DNA of 64,000 bases from Sorangium cellulosum (lineage in GTDB: Bacteria > Myxococcota_A > Polyangia > Polyangiales > Polyangiaceae). The stretch spans positions 3,307,501 through 3,371,500 of the forward strand of contig NZ_CP012670.1 of NCBI RefSeq assembly GCF_004135735.1. The letters are read 5' to 3'. Shown here piece after piece: positions 50,911 through 60,037 of the stretch. Made by a program: the position numbers and the translations under genes. The notes below the pieces were generated by a model that saw only the letters and a program-made list of their open reading frames with translations, did no database searches and was not told where the DNA came from. Numbering within the stretch: position 1 is the stretch's first letter; the number at the start of each line of letters is the position of its first letter.

Positions 50911-52728
50911 TCAGCCCGTCGCCCCGAGCGCACGCACGAGGTCAGGCTGCCCCGCGGCGAGCTCGCGCAGACGCTCGAACAGCTCGTCTGCATCGCTGTC
51001 GGCGACCTGCTCCTTGTACCAGGTGAGGGTGCGCGCGAGCGCCTCGACCGTGCGCGGGGTGAGCGCGAGCGCCACGAATGGCAGCGCCGTCTTTGCGATG
51101 CTGATGACATACATGGTTTCACGGCCGGCGAGCCTTCGATCGAGATAGTCCAGGACCCATGCTTCGCGGCGCTCCGGCGCGAGGGCCTGGAAGATCTCGC
51201 GAACCTGCGGCTCATCCCCCGGGTGGATCAGGATCTCCCAGCGCTGCTCTATACGCCTCCCTGCGCGCACGAGCGGCAGGAGAAGCATGGCGCTCGTGGT
51301 GAAGCTCGGCTCCACGCGGAGCTGCTCCCGCGCAGCCGCGGCGAAGCGCGAGGCGAGGTCATCGGCGACCTCGGCAGCCTGACGGAGGAGCTCCTCATCG
51401 TGAGGGATCGCGGCGAGCTGCCGTTCGAGCTGGTCGGGATCCATGTAACACGCGAAGCCATACGACTCGGAGTCGAACTCGACGATGGCCCGCCATCGAT
51501 CATGCCCGGTGAGCATTCCATCGAGCGGCGGCGGGATCGGTCCGCTCCGCTCAACCCCGCTCGATAGAAGCTCCTTCCATGCTCGCCAAACGGGCAGAAT
51601 CTTCTTGCTTCCGGCGATCTCGACCTCCACCTCTCGCTCCACCGGGCCCGGCGGAGCGAGCCCGATCCACCGCCGCCGCGACGCTCCGCAAGCGGGAACG
51701 CCGAGACCGGCGATCGGCACGAGCTCTGTCCGTGCGAGCCCCTCGGCGATGGCGCGTTGCTCCGGCGACAGTTCCTCGGGCAACGCGACGTAGCTCTCGC
51801 CGAACTGCATGAATCCCCCCAAATCGAGCACCATCGCGCTCAGCCGCCGCATGACCCGTCCGCTCGGCGCGCCGCTGCCGAGGTGCAGGGCGGTCTGGAC
51901 GAGATCCCCGGACGCGCCGCGCTGGTGCGTGAGCGCGACGAGCGCGCTCGCGGCAGCTCCAAGCGGAAGCTTCGTGGTGTACCAGGAGAGGCCCAGCCCG
52001 CCGAACCACGGCAGCCACGTCTGCTCCGGCGTCCACGGCTCCGTCGGCTGCCATCCGAGCCAGGCCTCGATCCCCTCCGCGACCTCCGCGAACGACCGTC
52101 CGGCATCGAACCGCAGCCAGGCGACCGTCCCGGCGCCGCGCACGAGCGGGTGCTCGGCCCCGCGCGCCGCGTCGATAATCCGGACGGCGTCGTCGTCGCC
52201 CGCGCTGAGCCTGCCGAGGGCCAGGAGGGCGCTGGCCCGTACGACCGGTTCGGGATCATCGAGCGCGCGCCGCCTCAGCAACGAGAGCGCCTCGCCGCCG
52301 ATCTCGGGGAGCGTCGCGAGCACGACCGCAGCCGCCGCGCGCGCCGGCGGCCTGCCTCCCTCCAGCCAGCCGAGGAGCGCCTGCTTCCGCGCGAGCGCGG
52401 CCTCGTGCACCGTCACCGCCTCGGCCGGCAGCGCCTCGTCGCGTGGCGCGAGCCAGGCGCGCATGTGGTCGGCGCCCAGGGCGTCCGCCGCCAGCACGAG
52501 CAGCAAGTCCGGCTCCGACGCCTTAGGGGCCGTGTCGAGCAAGAGCGCCACCGCCGGCGCGCTCGCCTCGAACCATCGCCCCTTCTCGATCAGCGTATCC
52601 TGAAGCGCCGAGAACGCGTCGTCGCGTTGCTCGCCGTCCTCTGCGAGGAGCTGCTGGACCTGCGCTGGAACGCGTGTGGCCGGCCCGCGGGCGTGCTTCA
52701 ACTTCTTCCAAACGATTGCTTTTGTCAT
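50911..52728 (-). CDS. HEAT-like repeat protein downstream of the Rhs toxin
   Basis: The 605-residue protein shows HEAT-type helical repeats in its first third (ARAAAAVVLATLPEIGGEAL, then DPEPVVRASALLALGRLSAG), typical of protein-protein scaffolds. The remainder is mixed alpha/beta with no recognised family. No signal peptide or membrane helix is present. It starts 64 bases after the Rhs toxin gene on the same strand (GAGGAC before the ATG) and runs 7 bases from the TPR gene. The position directly behind a toxin is where immunity genes usually sit, though its size is unusual for one. Confidence 0.65.
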   Translation of the reverse strand: MTKAIVWKKLKHARGPATRVPAQVQQLLAEDGEQRDDAFSALQDTLIEKGRWFEASAPAVALLLDTAPKASEPDLLLVLAADALGADHMRAWLAPRDEALPAEAVTVHEAALARKQALLGWLEGGRPPARAAAAVVLATLPEIGGEALSLLRRRALDDPEPVVRASALLALGRLSAGDDDAVRIIDAARGAEHPLVRGAGTVAWLRFDAGRSFAEVAEGIEAWLGWQPTEPWTPEQTWLPWFGGLGLSWYTTKLPLGAAASALVALTHQRGASGDLVQTALHLGSGAPSGRVMRRLSAMVLDLGGFMQFGESYVALPEELSPEQRAIAEGLARTELVPIAGLGVPACGASRRRWIGLAPPGPVEREVEVEIAGSKKILPVWRAWKELLSSGVERSGPIPPPLDGMLTGHDRWRAIVEFDSESYGFACYMDPDQLERQLAAIPHDEELLRQAAEVADDLASRFAAAAREQLRVEPSFTTSAMLLLPLVRAGRRIEQRWEILIHPGDEPQVREIFQALAPERREAWVLDYLDRRLAGRETMYVISIAKTALPFVALALTPRTVEALARTLTWYKEQVADSDADELFERLRELAAGQPDLVRALGATG

Positions 52729-52792
52729 GTCCTCGTCCGGTGACGCGGCTGCGCGGTGAACGCGAGCGACGGCGCGCTGGTGCAGGCGGCCT

Positions 52793-55700
52793 TCATTTCA
52801 CGGCGTAGTAGGTGTTCCAGGACTGGCCGAACGTATAGCCCCACGCCTGGGTCGGACCCAGCGTGCCGCCGGGCGCAGACTGATTGTTCTTCCACGTGCC
52901 GTCCGGCGTGTGGGTGTAGCCCTGCACGAGCGTGCTGCCGAGCCCCGTCCCCGTCGGAGCGCTGCTGCCATTGTATGAGACCGTGTGACTCGTTCCTGCT
53001 GGCTTCTCCCACTCATAGGAGATATTGGCGCCGGTCTCGTCCGCGGCGCGCATCAGGGCCGCATGACAGGTTGGACAGGGCGGGAGCTTCCCCTTGAGCT
53101 TGAAATTCTGGCCCTTGAAGGGCGGCGCTTTCCCCTTCGCAACAGCGTTCCTGTGCTGCGCGATGACATCGGCCGCGAACTTCTGCTCCGTGTGGCAGCA
53201 AGAGTTGCTCGTCAGCTCCGTCGGGCATGGCGTGGTCGTCATCCCGGACCGATAACGGGTGTCCGTCCCCATGATGTACGGATGGTTGTGGCTCGGGACG
53301 AAGTTGCTCGGCGCGCTCACGACCGTCATGACGTGGTACCATCCCATCGGGTCGGCCCAGCCGACCGGATTGGGAGCGTACGCATAGAGGTTGAGCCCCC
53401 CGAACACGCCGATCGGATCCGGGCTGATGTATCGCCCGGCCTCCGGATCGTAATAGCGATAACGGTTGTAGTGCAGGCCCGTCTCCGGGTCCTCGTACTG
53501 CCCGGGAAAGCGGAACGGCGTGCTGGCCATCGATCCCGGCACCACGCGCGTGCGGCCATATGCAGTCCGCGCGAGCCGACCGGCCGACCGACCCGAGGCG
53601 TCGATTAGCTCCTCCGGTGTGCCGTTCACGTCATGCAGGTAATGAAACCACCCGTCGCCCACGCCCTCGCGATGGCCGATGGGCACGGTCGTGCTGTTCT
53701 CCTCGAAGAGATATGTGCGCGCCGCTGCCGGCTTGCCCGGCCCGTCACGCCGTACCTCGTGAATCATCGAGAGCAAGTCCCACACATAGTGGTTCTCCTC
53801 GACGACTTTGCCCTCGCGCACGACGCGCTTCGAGACCCGCCGAGCGAAGGCGTCGTACCGGAACTCGACCCGCGATCGATCCGGAAGCTCGACGGCATCG
53901 AGCAGGCCCGCGGCGCTCCATTGGTACCGCGTGATCTCGGCCTTTTCGGAGCCTGAAACGCCCCTGCGCTTCTCTACCAGGAAGCCCCGCGCGTTGTACC
54001 GGTACTCGCTCTCGCCGAGCTTTCGCAGCTGGTTGCCCGGGCCGTAGGACCGCGCCGGGGCGCTCGGACCGACCTCGACATGGTTCGACGCAGCGTCGAC
54101 CCGGAACTCCTCGGTCGACGCCGCGCTCTGTCGCTTCAGGAGGTGCCGCCGGACATCGTACGTGAACTCGACGTCGACCGCGTCAGACGCGCTGGCCCGG
54201 CGTACTTCGTCGACCGCCGTGTAGTCGTAAAGCCACTCGCGCGCGCCCGGTTGGCCTGATGCCGTGTAGTAGAGGCGGGTCTCGGCGCCGGAGAAATCGA
54301 TCATCCGAACGAGCCGACCCCAGTAGTCGTATTCGAACCGGTACGTGGCGCCTTCCGGCGAAGTGCGGCCAATGCAATTGCCATGGCCGTCAAACTCGAA
54401 CCGATGCGAGGCGCCACGCGCGTCGATGGTCTCGGTCACAAGCCCACGAGGATGCCGCGTGAACTGGATCACGGCGCCGTTCTGATCTCTGACCCAGGCG
54501 ATCTCCCCGGCGGCGTCCCGCGCGATGGTCGTGGTGCCTCCGGCCGGGTCGACGATCTCGAGCTCTCGTCCCGCAAAGTCGCGAGCGATACGGATCTCGC
54601 GGCCCTCCGGGTCGCTCTGTCGCGTGATGTTGCCCATCGCGTCATGCTCGAACATCCAGCTGGCGCCGGTCGGGTCGGTCACGGAGGTAACCCTACCTTC
54701 CTCGTCGAACGCTCGGCTCGTCACCCCGCCGCGCGCGCCCACGGCCTTCGCGATCTGCCCCTCTGGCCCCGCGAAGAACCGCTGGAGCCTCACCGAGTCG
54801 ACGACCTCGGTGTAATCGCCCTCGTTGTCGAACCGGCAGTGATAGATGCCCTTCGCCTTCCGGCCATCGATCAGAACATCCGGTACACCCTCGGCGAGCG
54901 CCGGGTCCTGCTGTCCGGGGTACTCGCCCCATGTCTCGACGCAGCGCCCGCGCCGGTCATAGATGAAGTGGAAGACTAGACCGGTCGGATAAGTCAGCCG
55001 CGTGAGGCGGTGCTGGTCGTCGTAGGCGAAGCGCGTCGTGTTCCCGTCGGCGTCCGTGGCCGCGATCAGGTTGCCCTCACGATCGTAGGCGTATCGGGCG
55101 AACACGATCGCCTGGCCGCGAGGATCCGGCACGCTGATCGACTGGATGCGTCCCTCGCGCGTCCGGTGGAAGACGACGTTACGGCCCGCCGTGTCCACGG
55201 CTCGAACGAGGTGGCCGCGCTCGTAGTGGAGAGACAGGCGCCCGCGGTTCCGATAGAGGATGTGATCCAGCTTGTACCTGCTCGATTCCGGCTCGATCGG
55301 GCTGAAGAGGTGCACGAACTCGTTGCCGGGCACCACCGCGTAGAAGCCCTTGCCTCGGTACACCGTCCACGCGCCGGCCCTGGCCTCCTGGCCGTCGGCC
55401 TCCGGGCGAGGGAGCTCCACGGACCGCCCGTCGCCGGTGCGGACGACGAGGCTCCGACGCCCCTCTTCCAGGCTCCACGCGAGGCTGTGCCTCCAGCCGA
55501 AGCCCAGCCCGAGGTCCACCTCGCGGCGGGCAGAGGAGTAGGAGCGGATGATCTCAAGGGCGAAGAAGCCCGGCAGGTACAGGTCCCGTTTCGGGACGGT
55601 GAACACCTCTCCGGTGATGACATCGACGGGATCACCTCGGCCGATCTTGTTGCCGCAGTTGGTGCAGCCGCCGTTGATCCCGGGACCGCACGCGCCCGTT

Positions 55701-55882
55701 CCCTTCCCGCCGCCCTGCGCGTCGTTGCCGCCGTTCTTGCCGTCGCCGTTCTGGTCGCTGCCGCTGCCCTTCCCGCCGCGACCGCCTTTGCCGCCGCCGT
55801 CGCCTCCTCCGCCCATGATGAAAACGCCGGGGTTCATCCCGGGGATGGCAGGGATGTTCGGAACCGGAGCTGTGCGCGCCAT
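52793..55882 (-). CDS. Rhs-repeat polymorphic toxin with deaminase-like C-terminal domain
   Basis: The 1029-residue protein has a Gly-rich N-terminus and a DUF6531-like start (DPVDVITGEVF at about 85). YD/Rhs repeats fill about 180-790, and the core closure motif is present (YRYYDPEAGRYISPDPIG, then GWADPMGW near 848). After it, 181 residues form the toxin. They contain a deaminase zinc site: CHTEQKFA (His about 897, Glu 899) and PPCPTCHAAL (Cys about 936 and 939). Deaminase toxins of this kind attack nucleic acid bases; the specific target here is unknown. There is no signal peptide. No VgrG or PAAR gene is adjacent, so the secretion route is open. Confidence 0.85.
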   Translation of the reverse strand: MARTAPVPNIPAIPGMNPGVFIMGGGGDGGGKGGRGGKGSGSDQNGDGKNGGNDAQGGGKGTGACGPGINGGCTNCGNKIGRGDPVDVITGEVFTVPKRDLYLPGFFALEIIRSYSSARREVDLGLGFGWRHSLAWSLEEGRRSLVVRTGDGRSVELPRPEADGQEARAGAWTVYRGKGFYAVVPGNEFVHLFSPIEPESSRYKLDHILYRNRGRLSLHYERGHLVRAVDTAGRNVVFHRTREGRIQSISVPDPRGQAIVFARYAYDREGNLIAATDADGNTTRFAYDDQHRLTRLTYPTGLVFHFIYDRRGRCVETWGEYPGQQDPALAEGVPDVLIDGRKAKGIYHCRFDNEGDYTEVVDSVRLQRFFAGPEGQIAKAVGARGGVTSRAFDEEGRVTSVTDPTGASWMFEHDAMGNITRQSDPEGREIRIARDFAGRELEIVDPAGGTTTIARDAAGEIAWVRDQNGAVIQFTRHPRGLVTETIDARGASHRFEFDGHGNCIGRTSPEGATYRFEYDYWGRLVRMIDFSGAETRLYYTASGQPGAREWLYDYTAVDEVRRASASDAVDVEFTYDVRRHLLKRQSAASTEEFRVDAASNHVEVGPSAPARSYGPGNQLRKLGESEYRYNARGFLVEKRRGVSGSEKAEITRYQWSAAGLLDAVELPDRSRVEFRYDAFARRVSKRVVREGKVVEENHYVWDLLSMIHEVRRDGPGKPAAARTYLFEENSTTVPIGHREGVGDGWFHYLHDVNGTPEELIDASGRSAGRLARTAYGRTRVVPGSMASTPFRFPGQYEDPETGLHYNRYRYYDPEAGRYISPDPIGVFGGLNLYAYAPNPVGWADPMGWYHVMTVVSAPSNFVPSHNHPYIMGTDTRYRSGMTTTPCPTELTSNSCCHTEQKFAADVIAQHRNAVAKGKAPPFKGQNFKLKGKLPPCPTCHAALMRAADETGANISYEWEKPAGTSHTVSYNGSSAPTGTGLGSTLVQGYTHTPDGTWKNNQSAPGGTLGPTQAWGYTFGQSWNTYYAVK

Positions 55883-56091
55883 GACGGCATGGTCGCGGAA
55901 CGAACCGCAATGTCAAGATCGACTGGGGGCGACGGCGCCCCGCCCGCGCCGCGCGAGGCGTCGAGGGCAGCGCACCTACGGGCGCGGAGGCGGCCAGCGC
56001 TCAGCGCGAGCGCGATGCCGCCTTCAGGGCAATGCGCTGGGTGGAATATCCGTTGAAGGGTGCCTTTCGCGTGGGCGAGGCGACGAGGAAC

Positions 56092-56619
56092 CTAGCTGGT
56101 GGGCGGCGCGCCGTTGGGCGCAACGCCCGGCGGCGCCGTGCCGGAGGGCGTCGTGGTGGGCGCCGCCGTGCCAGGCAGTGGAACCGGGGGCGCAGTGCCG
56201 GGCGACGCCGGCGCCGTCGGGCCCGGAGCCTCGTCCGGCGGCGTGTCAGCGGTGTCGCTGGACGACGACGTCGTGCGGCCAGCACGGCCCTTGTATAGGG
56301 ACGGCGCGATCGTGTCGGCGTCGCCCTCGTCCCAGCGCAGGTACGCGACGGCGCGACGGGTCTGGTCGTAGGCGTGTACGAGCAGCGAGAATGCGCGCGC
56401 CCGCTTGTCCGCTGCCTCGGTCGGCCCGGGCCCCTTGCCGTGCTCCCGCACGCCGAGGGCGGCGATGATCTGCGGCCCGATCTCGCCAGCGCGCTTCACC
56501 TCCTCCTGGGTCGCCGCCGTCTTGCCGGCGATCTCGGCCCAGCTCCCGCCGAAGAGCGCGAATTCGTGCCCGCACGAGGCGCGCGAAAAGGTTGCCTTCT
56601 GGACCCGCGCGTCCGGCAT
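56092..56619 (-). CDS. Unknown protein
   Basis: The 175-residue protein has a helical core (KRAGEIGPQIIAALGVRE, then RARAFSLLVHAYDQTRRAV, then YLRWDEGDADTIAPSLYKGR) and a Pro/Thr/Ala-rich tail of about 55 residues. I know no family. It is divergent from the gene at 56664 with 44 bases between the starts. No clear ribosome site precedes the ATG at 56619; an upstream in-frame start is possible. The tail could tether or link the protein, but this is not supported further. Confidence 0.55.
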   Translation of the reverse strand: MPDARVQKATFSRASCGHEFALFGGSWAEIAGKTAATQEEVKRAGEIGPQIIAALGVREHGKGPGPTEAADKRARAFSLLVHAYDQTRRAVAYLRWDEGDADTIAPSLYKGRAGRTTSSSSDTADTPPDEAPGPTAPASPGTAPPVPLPGTAAPTTTPSGTAPPGVAPNGAPPTS

Positions 56620-56663
56620 CCTGCCGAGCCGGGTTCCCCGGACAGCGGAAGGTAGAGGGAACG

Positions 56664-57467
56664 ATGACAGCTCGATTTGCGGTGCAGATCGTCTCGAGGC
56701 GCAGTCCGTGGGCCGTGCTGGAGGGCACCTTCGGAGGTCCCAGTTTCTTGCCTGTGGCGCTCGGTGGTTTCGACGGGACAGGAAAGAAGCAGGACCACTG
56801 GCTCCTCGCCGGCTACGCCCTCGAGGATTACCTCGCCCGCTCGCTCCCTGTGCGCGGTCGCATGCGCGGAGAGATTCTCTGCGTCGGTGCACGGGTTGAT
56901 GAGCGCATCTATTTGGAGACTGTGGCGAGGAGCATCGGCCGTCGGCATCGGACGGCTCTGCGGCGCTCGCCTTTCGAGCGTGTCGAGCCGGCGGTGGGCG
57001 CGACCTTCCTCGCCTCGCACTCCCTGCACGAATCCGTTCTGTCGGACGTCCGGTCGTTCTACAGGAGCCACCCGTTCGCGTCCCTTGACCTTGCGGGAAC
57101 CATCGACCTCGATGTCGACGATCCAGGCGGCCACCCCTGGGATCGCGCGTTCCGCGAGCTCGCACCAGCAGGCGACGACTTCGGGCGCGAGGCGGTCCCC
57201 TTCGTGTCCCTGATGGTCCTGCGCTCGCCCGAGCAGGCGGACAGCACCGTCATCATTGTCTGGAGCGAATCGAGTGTCTGGCTGCGGGAAGGCGGCGCAC
57301 TCGGAGGGCGGATCGGACCACGCGCGGCCGACGAGAACCTGGCGAGGCTTGCGGGATTCGTGCGGTGCCTGGCGCGGGAGGCGGAGCATGTCCAGCTGCA
57401 CGTGCCGGTGGGGAGCCCGGCCGCCGCAGAGCGCGAGCGGCTGAGCGACGCGTTGCTGGCGCCGTGA
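56664..57467 (+). CDS. Unknown protein
   Basis: The 267-residue protein starts at an ATG after AGAGGGAACG. It is rich in alpha/beta elements, and I see no known motif: GGFDGTGKKQDHWLLAGYALE near residue 35, LASHSLHESVLSDVRSFYRS near 112, and a Trp-rich VIIVWSESSVWLREGG near 195. No signal peptide is seen. Its only clear neighbour is the divergent gene at 56619. It is convergent with recQ across a short repeat region. Confidence 0.6.
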   Translation: MTARFAVQIVSRRSPWAVLEGTFGGPSFLPVALGGFDGTGKKQDHWLLAGYALEDYLARSLPVRGRMRGEILCVGARVDERIYLETVARSIGRRHRTALRRSPFERVEPAVGATFLASHSLHESVLSDVRSFYRSHPFASLDLAGTIDLDVDDPGGHPWDRAFRELAPAGDDFGREAVPFVSLMVLRSPEQADSTVIIVWSESSVWLREGGALGGRIGPRAADENLARLAGFVRCLAREAEHVQLHVPVGSPAAAERERLSDALLAP

Positions 57468-57541
57468 CGCGCAAGCACGGGGTGTGCCGGCGGAGGATGG
57501 CACATGCTGTGCTTTGACGGGAAAGCGGATCCACGGGCGGC

Positions 57542-57636
57542 AGCTTCCGATGCCGAGGGCTTGCCGGGCTGCCTCCCGCAGACCGTTTCCGGTGCCCGAG
57601 GGCTTGCCGGGCTGCCTCCCGAGGCCGCTTCCGGTG
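57542..57636. repeat. Approximate 43-bp tandem repeat, about 2.3 copies
   Basis: A unit ending in CTTCCG-TG followed by CCGAGGGCTTGCCGGGCTGCC occurs at about 57553-57594 and 57596-57636, with a partial unit before and after. It lies in the 237 bases between the convergent ends of the unknown gene (57467) and recQ (57705), which hold nothing else I recognise. Confidence 0.65.
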
Positions 57637-57704
57637 CAGCACCTCGTCCTCTGGTAACACGGCTCATGCCGAAAGAAGCTGGCGAGCACCTTCCGGAACA
57701 GGGC

Positions 57705-59945
57705 CTAGCGGCCGGAGAACTCGCGCACCACGCGGAGGATGCCCTCCCCGTAGCTCGAGATCTTCGCCTGCCCCATGCCGCGCGCGAGCGCGAGGTCCTC
57801 GAGCGATACGGGCCGGATCAGGGCGATCTCGCGGAGCGTCCGGTCGTGCGCGATGACGTAGGCGGGGAGCGACTTCTCCTTGGCGAGCGCCGCGCGATGG
57901 GCGCGGAGCGCCTCGAACAGCGGGATGTCCCGCTCCTCGAGCGGGGCGTCGGGCGCGGCGCCGGGCGCGGCCTGCGCGCGCGCGCGGGCGACGGGAGCGG
58001 CGTCCGGCCCGGAGCGCGCCGCGTCCTCGCGGCCCCGGGGAGCGGGGGACGGCTCCGCGGCGGGTCGCGGCCGTGGATCGTGCGCGCGCGCGGCGGGCGA
58101 GGGGCGCGCGGCGGGCGAGGGGCGCGCGGCGGGCGAGGGGCGCGCGGCGGGCGACGGGCCCGGCGCCGCGCGGCGCTGCGGCTTCCGGCGCGTGATGGGG
58201 GGCGGCAGCCGCACCCGGGACGGCACCTCGCCGCGCATCACGCGCCAGCCCGCGGGCGTGATGAGGGGGACGGGGAACTCGCCGGTGGTCAGGTCGATCC
58301 AGGCGTTGGCGAGCAGCACGCGCAGGATCGACATCGCCTCCGCGTGGCTCTTCCGCTCGAGGACGCCGAAGGTGGAGAGCCGGTCGAGGCCCATGCGGCG
58401 GACGCGCTCGTTCGACTCGCCGACGAGCATCGACGCCACGGCCTGCATCCCGGCGCCGCCCTTCACCCGGGCGACGCCGGCGAGCGCGCGGCGCACGAGG
58501 TCGTTGTCGCGGGCGAGCGCGGCCGGGTCGCTCGCCTCGAGGGCGTCGACCTCGAGGCAGACGTCGCAGTGGCCGCAGCCGCCGAGCGACTCGGCCTCGT
58601 CGCCGAAGTAGCGGAGGATGAAGTCGTGCCGGCACGTCGCGGCGTCGATGTAGCGGAGCAGCTCGCGGAAGAGCCGCCACGCGCGCGCGGCGTCCTCGGC
58701 GCTCGCCTCGGCGCCGCCCTCGCCGAGCTGGCACAGCCGGCGGCGCAGCGCGATGTCCGCGGGCGCGAAGAGCAAGAGGCCGCGGGCCGGGGCGCCGTCG
58801 CGGCCCGCGCGGCCGACCTCCTGGTAATAGGCCTCGATCGACGACGGCGGCTGCGCGTGCACGACGAGGCGGACGTCGGGCCGATCGATGCCCATGCCGA
58901 AGGCGTTCGTCGCCACGACCACGGAGAGGCTGCGGTCGGCGAAGCCGGCCGAGAGGCGGGCGCGCGACTCGGGGGCGAGGCCGGCGTGGTACGCCTCCGC
59001 GTTCCAGCCCTCGTCCCGGAGCGCCTCGGCGAGGCGCTCCGCCCCCTTGCGGGTCGCGGCGTAGACGATGCCCGCGCCGCGGGGCCGCCCGGGATCGCCG
59101 AGCGCCTCCGCGAGCGCCCGCGCCGTGCGGCGCCCGGCCTCGCGCGGGCCGTCCACGGCGCTGACCTGCAGGTGGAGGTTGGGCCGCGCGAAGCCGCGCA
59201 GGATCACCGTGGGCGGGGCCCCCTCGGGCCCGCCGTCGCCCGCGCGGTCGCCGTCGCCGTCGTGCGACGGCAGCGGCCACCCCAGGCGGCGGATGATCTC
59301 GTCGCGGGCGTCGGGGGTCGCCGTCGCGGTGCAGGCGAGGACCCGGGGCGGCCGGAGCCGCGCGATCGCGTCGCCGATGCGCAGGTAGTCGGGCCGGAAG
59401 TCGTGCCCCCACTGGACGATGCAGTGCGCCTCGTCGACGGCGACGAGGGCGAGCCGGCTCGCGGCGAGCGCGTCGAGGAAGCCGTCGAACGCGAGGCGCT
59501 CGGGCGCGGCGTAGACGAGCTTGTACGCGCCGCGGCGGAGCGCGGCGAGGCGGCGGGCGTTCTCCTCGCGCGGGAGGCTGGAGGCGACGAAGGTGGCGGG
59601 GATGCCGCGCGCCTCGAGCGCCCGCACCTGGTCTTCCATCAGCGAGATGAGCGGGCTCAGGACCAGGGTCGTTCCGGGCAGGGCGACGGCCGGGAGCTGG
59701 TAGCAGAGCGACTTGCCGCCGCCGGTCGGCGCGACGACGAGGACGCGGCCCGCGCCCCCGAGCAGGGCGTCGATCGCCTCGCGCTGCCACGGCCGGAACG
59801 CGGCGATCCCGAAGCGCTCGGCGAGCACGGCGTCGATCGACGGCGGGAGGCGCTCCGGCGGCGGGGGGAGGCTCTCCGGGGGGCGCGGCAGGGAGGGGGC
59901 GAGGCGCTCGGTCACGATGGACAAGGGGGGCTCCGCGAAGACCAT
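57705..59945 (-). CDS. recQ: ATP-dependent DNA helicase RecQ
   Basis: The 746-residue protein is a RecQ helicase that unwinds DNA 3' to 5' in recombination repair. Helicase motifs are complete: Walker A APTGGGKS, DEAH box VDEAHC, and motif VI QEVGRAGRDG. A zinc-binding RQC section (CRHDFILRYF, then CGHCDVC) lies near residue 420 and an HRDC-like domain at the C-terminus (about 670-735). Between them is a Pro/Ala/Arg linker (about 590-660), coded in part by 18-bp tandem repeats. An ATG at 59945 is used as start. It is longer than E. coli RecQ because of the linker. Confidence 0.92.
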   Translation of the reverse strand: MVFAEPPLSIVTERLAPSLPRPPESLPPPPERLPPSIDAVLAERFGIAAFRPWQREAIDALLGGAGRVLVVAPTGGGKSLCYQLPAVALPGTTLVLSPLISLMEDQVRALEARGIPATFVASSLPREENARRLAALRRGAYKLVYAAPERLAFDGFLDALAASRLALVAVDEAHCIVQWGHDFRPDYLRIGDAIARLRPPRVLACTATATPDARDEIIRRLGWPLPSHDGDGDRAGDGGPEGAPPTVILRGFARPNLHLQVSAVDGPREAGRRTARALAEALGDPGRPRGAGIVYAATRKGAERLAEALRDEGWNAEAYHAGLAPESRARLSAGFADRSLSVVVATNAFGMGIDRPDVRLVVHAQPPSSIEAYYQEVGRAGRDGAPARGLLLFAPADIALRRRLCQLGEGGAEASAEDAARAWRLFRELLRYIDAATCRHDFILRYFGDEAESLGGCGHCDVCLEVDALEASDPAALARDNDLVRRALAGVARVKGGAGMQAVASMLVGESNERVRRMGLDRLSTFGVLERKSHAEAMSILRVLLANAWIDLTTGEFPVPLITPAGWRVMRGEVPSRVRLPPPITRRKPQRRAAPGPSPAARPSPAARPSPAARPSPAARAHDPRPRPAAEPSPAPRGREDAARSGPDAAPVARARAQAAPGAAPDAPLEERDIPLFEALRAHRAALAKEKSLPAYVIAHDRTLREIALIRPVSLEDLALARGMGQAKISSYGEGILRVVREFSGR
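58086..58157. repeat. 18-bp tandem repeat inside the recQ linker
   Basis: Four in-frame copies of GCGCGCGGCGGGCGAGGG (the last with one change) code for repeated ARPSPA. Copy number could vary without breaking the frame. Confidence 0.85.
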
Positions 59946-60037
59946 GGCCGCGGCGTCGAGCGAGCGGCGTGCCCGCGGCGAGCCCTAGCATTTCCGCGCG
60001 CTTGCGTCGCGCCGGCGCTGGCGGCGCCATGGCGGGA

